Below, piece by piece: positions 59,977 to 64,000 of a DNA stretch of 64,000 nt. The notes under the pieces are model-generated. The model had not been told where the DNA came from, searched no databases, and was given only the letters and a program-made list of their open reading frames with translations. The stretch is from NCBI GenBank assembly GCA_949741925.1, contig CATJOY010000050.1, positions 49,370 through 113,369 on the forward strand, given 5' to 3'. Position 1 is the stretch's first letter; each line of letters begins with the position of its first letter. Source of the DNA: an uncultured Desulfovibrionaceae bacterium (GTDB lineage: Bacteria; Desulfobacterota; Desulfovibrionia; Desulfovibrionales; Desulfovibrionaceae). The position numbers and the translations under genes are program-made.

Positions 59977-60818
59977 TGCGCGAACTTGACGCCTCAAAAA
60001 TTGTCGACGCCGTGCGGACCATGTGCATGCACGCCAACCGCTATCTGCCCAAAGATGTGGAAGGCCGCATTCGCGAATGCGCGGCCAGGGAAGAACATCC
60101 CGCCGCTGTGGAAGTATTCCGCCAGTTGACCGAAAATATCAAACTCGCCGCTGACTCAGGCCTGGCCCTGTGCCAGGATACCGGCCTTGCCGTGTTGTTT
60201 GTGGATATCGGTCAGGATCTGCACATTACCGGCATGGATATAACCGAGGCCATTAATGAAGGAGTCCGCCAAGGATACCAGCAGGGGTATCTCCGCAAAT
60301 CCACTGTGGATGGTCCCTTTTCTCGTAAAAATACCGGCGACAATACGCCGGCTATCATTTACTACACCATGGTGCCCGGCGATAGGCTGCTCATCAGGCT
60401 CATGTCCAAAGGCGGCGGCGCTGAAAACATGTCCCGGGCGACCATGATGGCTCCGGCCGAGGGTTGGGCGGGCATAAAAAAATTCGTGCTGCAACGGGTT
60501 GCCGAGGCCCGCTCCAACCCCTGCCCCCCGATCATCGTGGGTCTGGGTGTGGGCGGCACCTTGGAACAAACGGCGCTGCTGGCCAAAAAGGCCCTGCTGC
60601 GTAAATTGGATGACGTAAACCCTGATCCGGATCTGGCCGCCAAAGAGGCCGAACTCCTGGAAGCCATCAACAAGCTCGGTATAGGCCCGATGGGACTGGG
60701 CGGTAAAACCACGGCATTGGCCGTCAAGATCATGACCGGCCCCTGCCACATTGCAAGCCTGCCATGCGCGGTGAACATTCAATGCCACTCTGCCCGGCAT
60801 GAGGAGGTGGAACTCTAA
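59976..60818 (+). CDS. fumA: Class I fumarate hydratase, alpha subunit (TtdA type)
   Basis: A 280-residue 4Fe-4S hydro-lyase subunit. LALCQDTGLAVLFVDIG has the first cluster Cys. NTGDNTPAIIYYTMVPGD, LMSKGGGAENMS, CPPIIVGLGVGGTLEQTALLAKKALLR and GLGGKTTALAVKI complete the family set, with further cluster Cys in ARSNPCPP and GPCHIASLPCAV. It converts fumarate to malate together with the beta subunit. It is the fourth gene of the frd-fum operon, overlapping both neighbours by one base. Confidence 0.97.
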   Translation: MRELDASKIVDAVRTMCMHANRYLPKDVEGRIRECAAREEHPAAVEVFRQLTENIKLAADSGLALCQDTGLAVLFVDIGQDLHITGMDITEAINEGVRQGYQQGYLRKSTVDGPFSRKNTGDNTPAIIYYTMVPGDRLLIRLMSKGGGAENMSRATMMAPAEGWAGIKKFVLQRVAEARSNPCPPIIVGLGVGGTLEQTALLAKKALLRKLDDVNPDPDLAAKEAELLEAINKLGIGPMGLGGKTTALAVKIMTGPCHIASLPCAVNIQCHSARHEEVEL

Positions 60819-61375
60819 TGGCTGAATACCGTCTTAACGCCCCTCTTTCCGAAGCCGACGCTAAAATGCTCCGCGCTGGCGATGTGGTGCTCCTTTCAGG
60901 GACCATCTACACTTCCCGTGACGCAGGCCATAAAAAAATGGTCGATCTGCTGGATGCGGGCAAAGAACTGCCCATGCCGCCTCAAGGCGCGGTCATCTAT
61001 TACGTGGGCCCCACGCCCCCGCCTCCGGGGCATGTCATCGGCTCAGCCGGGCCGACCACCAGCTACCGTATGGATTCCTTTGCCCCCCGCCTGTATGACC
61101 TGGGCGTCAAAGGCACCATCGGAAAAGGCATTCGTAATGCGGCCGTGAAAGATTCCATGAAGAAAAACGGCGCCGTATACTTCGGCGCTACCGGTGGTGC
61201 AGGCGCGCTTCTTTCCACCTGCATCAAGGAAGCCAAAGTTATTGCCTTTGAGGAGCTGGGGCCTGAAGCCCTGCGTGAATTGAAGGTAGAGAACTTGCCG
61301 CTCCTGGTTATCAACGATTCCGTCGGCGGGGAACTGTACGTGCAGCCTGATCTCAAAGCAGCCGGGCTGGAATAA
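60818..61375 (+). CDS. fumB: Class I fumarate hydratase, beta subunit (TtdB type)
   Basis: A 185-residue subunit. GDVVLLSGTIYTSRDAGHKKMVDLL, GAVIYYVGPTPPPPGHVIGSAGPTTSYRMDSFAPRLYDLGVKGTIGKG, YFGATGGAGALLSTCIKEAKV and FEELGPEALRELKVENLPLLVINDSVGGELY are conserved. It supplies the substrate-binding arginine and lysine residues to the cluster-bearing alpha subunit. The operon then ends in a terminator. Confidence 0.97.
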   Translation: MAEYRLNAPLSEADAKMLRAGDVVLLSGTIYTSRDAGHKKMVDLLDAGKELPMPPQGAVIYYVGPTPPPPGHVIGSAGPTTSYRMDSFAPRLYDLGVKGTIGKGIRNAAVKDSMKKNGAVYFGATGGAGALLSTCIKEAKVIAFEELGPEALRELKVENLPLLVINDSVGGELYVQPDLKAAGLE

Positions 61376-61401
61376 CAGCTTCGCACGAGCACTTTGACAA
61401 G

Positions 61402-61441
61402 CAGCCGGTTCCGGGCTATTTCGTCCGGAACCGGTTTTTTT
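61402..61441 (+). terminator. Terminator after the fumarase genes
   Basis: A 12-14-bp stem AGCCGGTTCCGG/CCGGAACCGGTT with a loop of about nine bases is followed by seven T. Confidence 0.92.
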
Positions 61442-61796
61442 GAGAAGGACGCCCCGCCGCGTAGCCGGGCTGTCCTCCCTACTGGTTGGATAGGCAAGGC
61501 TCTGTTCCGGACGGCCCTAAAAGCCGTTTTCCGGGCGGGCGATCCATGCAAAAACACGATCGGGGTCGCGAACGCTCTGGTGATCTCCCACCGGCGAACG
61601 CGTTGCAGCAGTTCTGTTGCGCATCCCACAGATGATTAAGCCGGGCCTTCCCTGTTCGGTTTCAGAAGTGTTTTTGCAGCATCGCAGACAAGCAGGCGAA
61701 AAACAGCCCGGGAACATCCTGTTACCGGTTGCCCGTACTCTGAACGGGTTCCGTCCTGCTCTAAACACGGCGTTCAGCCGTCAGGAGGTTAGCGTA
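61442..61796. other. Intergenic region before the malic enzyme gene
   Basis: About 355 bases. The malic enzyme frame is open from 61617 but has no family content before the ATG at 61797. I see no clear promoter or repeat. Confidence 0.4.
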
Positions 61797-63116
61797 ATGG
61801 CCCTGTTTACCAAGGAAGAAGCGCTTGAGTACCACTCCAAGGGGCACCCCGGCAAACTTGAAGTTATGCCGATTAAGCCCTTTCGCGATCAAAAAGATCT
61901 TTCCCTGGCGTACAGCCCCGGCGTTGCCGAAGCCTGCATGGCCATCCATGCCAACAAGGAAGACGCCTATGTCTATACCAACAAGGCGAACCTGGTGGCC
62001 GTGGTTTCCAACGGTACGGCCGTGCTGGGTCTTGGCAACATCGGCGCCGATGCCGCCAAGCCGGTGATGGAAGGCAAGGGGCTTCTGTTCAAGATTTTTG
62101 CCGATATTGATGTCTATGACATCAACCTGAACGTGACCGATCCCGAAAAGCTGTGCGAAGTTGTCAAAGCCCTGGAGCCCTCCTTCGGCGGGGTTAACTT
62201 GGAGGATATTAAATCCCCCGAGTGCTTCTATATTGAAGACAAGCTCAAAAAGGAAATGACCATTCCCGTATTCCACGATGACCAGCACGGCACGGCCATC
62301 ATCTCCGCCGCCGGCATGATCAACGCCCTGGATATAGCGGGCAAAAAGATTGAGGACTGCCGTATTGTCATTTCCGGAGCCGGTGCCGCTGCCGTGGCCT
62401 GCGGGCGTTTGTATAGGAGCATGGGAGCCCAGCCCGAAAACATCGCCATGTTTGACTCCAAGGGCCATGTGAACCTCAGCCGCAAAGATCTGAACAAAGA
62501 AAAGCAGGAATTTGCCACCAAGAAAGAATACGCCTCTCTGGCCGAGGCCATGAAGGGAGCGGATTGCTTCCTCGGCTGCTCTACCGAAGGCATTGTCTCC
62601 AAGGAGATGGTCAAGAGCATGGCAGCCAACTGCCCCATCATCTTTGCCTGCGCTAACCCCAATCCGGAAATTACTTACAATGATGCCAAGGAAGCCCGTC
62701 CCGACGCCATCATGGCCACCGGACGTTCGGATTTCCCCAACCAAGTCAATAACGTGCTTGGCTTCCCCTTTATCTTTAGGGGTGCTTTGGACGTGCGCGC
62801 CAGCGGCATCACCGAAAATATGAAAATCGCGGCGGCTCACGCCATTGCCAACCTGGCTAAAGAGCCGGTGCCCGATTACGTGCTTGAGGCCTATGGCGTT
62901 AAAGAGCTGAAGTACGGCTTGGATTACGCTATTCCCAAAGCCTTTGACCTGCGCCTGATCGAATGGGTGGCCTCCGCCGTGGCCGAAGCTGCAGCTAAAG
63001 ACGGTGTGGCCAAACAGCCCATCGCCGATATGGCCGCGTACAAAAAGCAGTTGGCCGCGCGCATCAGAGGGGCTCGCGAACGCATGAACATGCTGCTGAA
63101 CGCCTATGGCGTCTGA
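61797..63116 (+). CDS. maeB: NAD(P)-dependent malic enzyme
   Basis: A 439-residue oxidative decarboxylase turning malate into pyruvate and CO2. [90 protein letters not shown] (dinucleotide site), [15 protein letters not shown] and [29 protein letters not shown] are all present. The phosphotransacetylase-like extension of long MaeB enzymes is absent, as in the short bacterial form. ATG 61797 follows AGGAGG. It completes a fumarate-malate-pyruvate route with the frd and fum genes, but has its own unit. Confidence 0.97.
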   Translation: MALFTKEEALEYHSKGHPGKLEVMPIKPFRDQKDLSLAYSPGVAEACMAIHANKEDAYVYTNKANLVAVVSNGTAVLGLGNIGADAAKPVMEGKGLLFKIFADIDVYDINLNVTDPEKLCEVVKALEPSFGGVNLEDIKSPECFYIEDKLKKEMTIPVFHDDQHGTAIISAAGMINALDIAGKKIEDCRIVISGAGAAAVACGRLYRSMGAQPENIAMFDSKGHVNLSRKDLNKEKQEFATKKEYASLAEAMKGADCFLGCSTEGIVSKEMVKSMAANCPIIFACANPNPEITYNDAKEARPDAIMATGRSDFPNQVNNVLGFPFIFRGALDVRASGITENMKIAAAHAIANLAKEPVPDYVLEAYGVKELKYGLDYAIPKAFDLRLIEWVASAVAEAAAKDGVAKQPIADMAAYKKQLAARIRGARERMNMLLNAYGV

Positions 63117-63160
63117 GGCGTTCTTCCAATCCCGAAACGCTTCATACTGTGAAAATAGCC

Positions 63161-63192
63161 AAGCGCCGCGGAATATTCATTCCGCGGCGCTT
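63161..63192 (+). terminator. Terminator after the malic enzyme gene
   Basis: A perfect 14-bp stem AAGCGCCGCGGAAT/ATTCCGCGGCGCTT with loop ATTC. The T run is missing, so it may act as a hairpin for both directions. Confidence 0.75.
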
Positions 63193-63505
63193 GCGAAATA
63201 AGGGCGCGGCATACGAGGGAGCATCGCCGGAAAAGGCCGCAAACTATGCGCCGTCAGTATCTTGATCGCGTTCGGTCCCGCCTTTAGTGAACCCCCTCGC
63301 GTGAGCAGCATGGCCGAAGGCGATGTGCCCTGCCCTATCCCGGTTCCCTGGCGGCTCTATACGACAACAGGTCCGTAGCATGGGTGATTTGCAGGGGCGA
63401 GAGACCGGCCATGCGCAACACGATGCCGACACGGCAAACAGAAGGCGCGCCGAACGGAAAAGAAGGAATACGATAACGACAGGGGCAGCGACCTTTCCCT
63501 TGTGG
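63193..63505. other. Intergenic region with no visible gene
   Basis: About 310 bases between convergent maeB and mutT. An open frame at 63244-63594 (minus) overlaps mutT and has no family content. Confidence 0.45.
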
Positions 63506-63937
63506 TTACAACCGTATGTCTGTGGCCGAACTCTCGGCAAGTTCCTGTAAAAGCGGTAGATCGGGCGGCAAAAAATCCATGAGCAGCGCCTCATGGGGGA
63601 GCACCCAGCGCAGCGCTTCGCTCGCTAAAGGCTTAGCCTCGCCGGTAAATGAGGTCACCTGGAAAAAATCGAGCAAAACAGGGCCATGGGGGTACTGATG
63701 GTGCATGCTTTTCCAGAAAAAAGCAGCCTGTACTTCAATGGCAAGTTCTTCCCGAAGTTCGCGGCGTAGGGCTTCCTCGGCGCTCTCACCCGCTTCAACT
63801 TTACCGCCGGGAAATTCCCAATAGCCCCCGAGAACCTTCCCTTCCGGACGCCGCGCAGCAAGGAGCCGCCCCTCCCTCCAGAGAATACCGACAACTACAT
63901 GCACCTCGGCATCATATGTTTTTATAGCCATCCTCAT
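63506..63937 (-). CDS. mutT: MutT-type NUDIX hydrolase (8-oxo-dGTP diphosphatase)
   Basis: A 143-residue enzyme that cleans oxidised nucleotides from the pool. EVHVVVGILWREGRLLAARRPEGKVLGGYWEFPGGKVEAGESAEEALRRELREEL includes the complete Nudix box (residues 44-65). GPVLLDFFQVTSFTGEAKPLASEALRWVLPHE is the usual C-terminal part. ATG 63937 has GGGGGG close upstream; an in-frame ATG two codons later is equally possible. A gene end on the same strand (63964) precedes it by only 26 bases, so the two may be co-transcribed. Confidence 0.93.
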   Translation of the reverse strand: MRMAIKTYDAEVHVVVGILWREGRLLAARRPEGKVLGGYWEFPGGKVEAGESAEEALRRELREELAIEVQAAFFWKSMHHQYPHGPVLLDFFQVTSFTGEAKPLASEALRWVLPHEALLMDFLPPDLPLLQELAESSATDIRL

Positions 63938-63963
63938 GTCCCCCCTCTGTCTCCAGCATATCT

Positions 63964-64000
63964 TTAGAGCTCGGCAATGTCGAGATTTCGGCCCTGGCTG
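63964..64000 (-). CDS. Possible 3' end of a gene at the window edge
   Basis: On the minus strand the last 12 codons read SQGRNLDIAEL followed by TAA, in a composition that looks coding, just before mutT. Too little is visible to name it. Confidence 0.3.
   Translation of the reverse strand, partial: SQGRNLDIAEL

Overview
The window looks like chromosomal DNA of a GC-rich Gram-negative sulfate reducer of the Desulfovibrionaceae (Desulfovibrio/Bilophila type). The main clues are the tmRNA tag ending NDYEYAYAA, the quinol:fumarate reductase-fumarase-malic enzyme cluster, a very large FAD/Fe-S D-lactate-dehydrogenase-like protein, the siroheme/CcsA-like/HemA operon, LptF/G, RodZ and two SurA-type chaperones. 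No 16S rRNA or other marker that would name the species is present.

Layout. 1-4.3 kb is core: the start of an LptF/LptG permease, a tRNA with anticodon CAU, an M20 amidohydrolase, an unknown protein behind a textbook sigma-54 promoter, and ssrA (tmRNA). 4.3 to about 11.6 kb is an accessory island entered at the 3' end of ssrA. It carries a decayed P4-type integrase, an AT-rich 511-codon gene of unknown function, an AlpA regulator, a ParDE-type toxin-antitoxin pair and an array of helically phased GCATA iterons. It also has three copies of a two-part module: a roughly 145-aa acidic protein divergent from a structured element that resembles a phage C4 antisense RNA. 11.7-15.0 kb is a complete His-Xaa-Ser (Hxs) cassette, hxsD-hxsB-hxsC-hxsA, with two radical-SAM maturases acting on a secreted peptide that has five HxS triplets; small XRE regulators lie beside it. 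16.3-24 kb holds single accessory and metabolic genes: a regulator-nitroreductase chimera, 4-OT tautomerase, a LysA-like decarboxylase, a metallophosphoesterase, exonuclease III, an iron-sulfur flavoprotein and histidine ammonia-lyase. 24.1-27.3 kb is vitamin B6 synthesis, with a MocR/PdxR-type regulator divergent from pdxST.

27.4-45.4 kb is a long minus-strand housekeeping run: tilS, hemA, a CcsA/HemX-like gene, a siroheme synthase N-domain gene, rpsT, glyS, glyQ, recO, rodZ, surA, a SurA-like lipoprotein gene, mfd, cheW and ugd. 45.8-56.0 kb runs on the plus strand (acpS, trmFO, murJ, the FAD/Fe-S oxidoreductase, ruvX, mltG), apart from an RlmM-like methyltransferase gene. 56.5-63.1 kb encodes frdCAB-fumAB-maeB, which together interconvert fumarate, malate and pyruvate. 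mutT ends the window.

The most interesting signals are the repeated C4-like element, whose long-range helices are kept by compensating changes between copies and are mutually exclusive within each copy; the phased iterons; the compact Hxs cassette; and a MocR regulator without the usual PLP-binding lysine. All functions are inferred by reading motifs; no database search or folding program was run.
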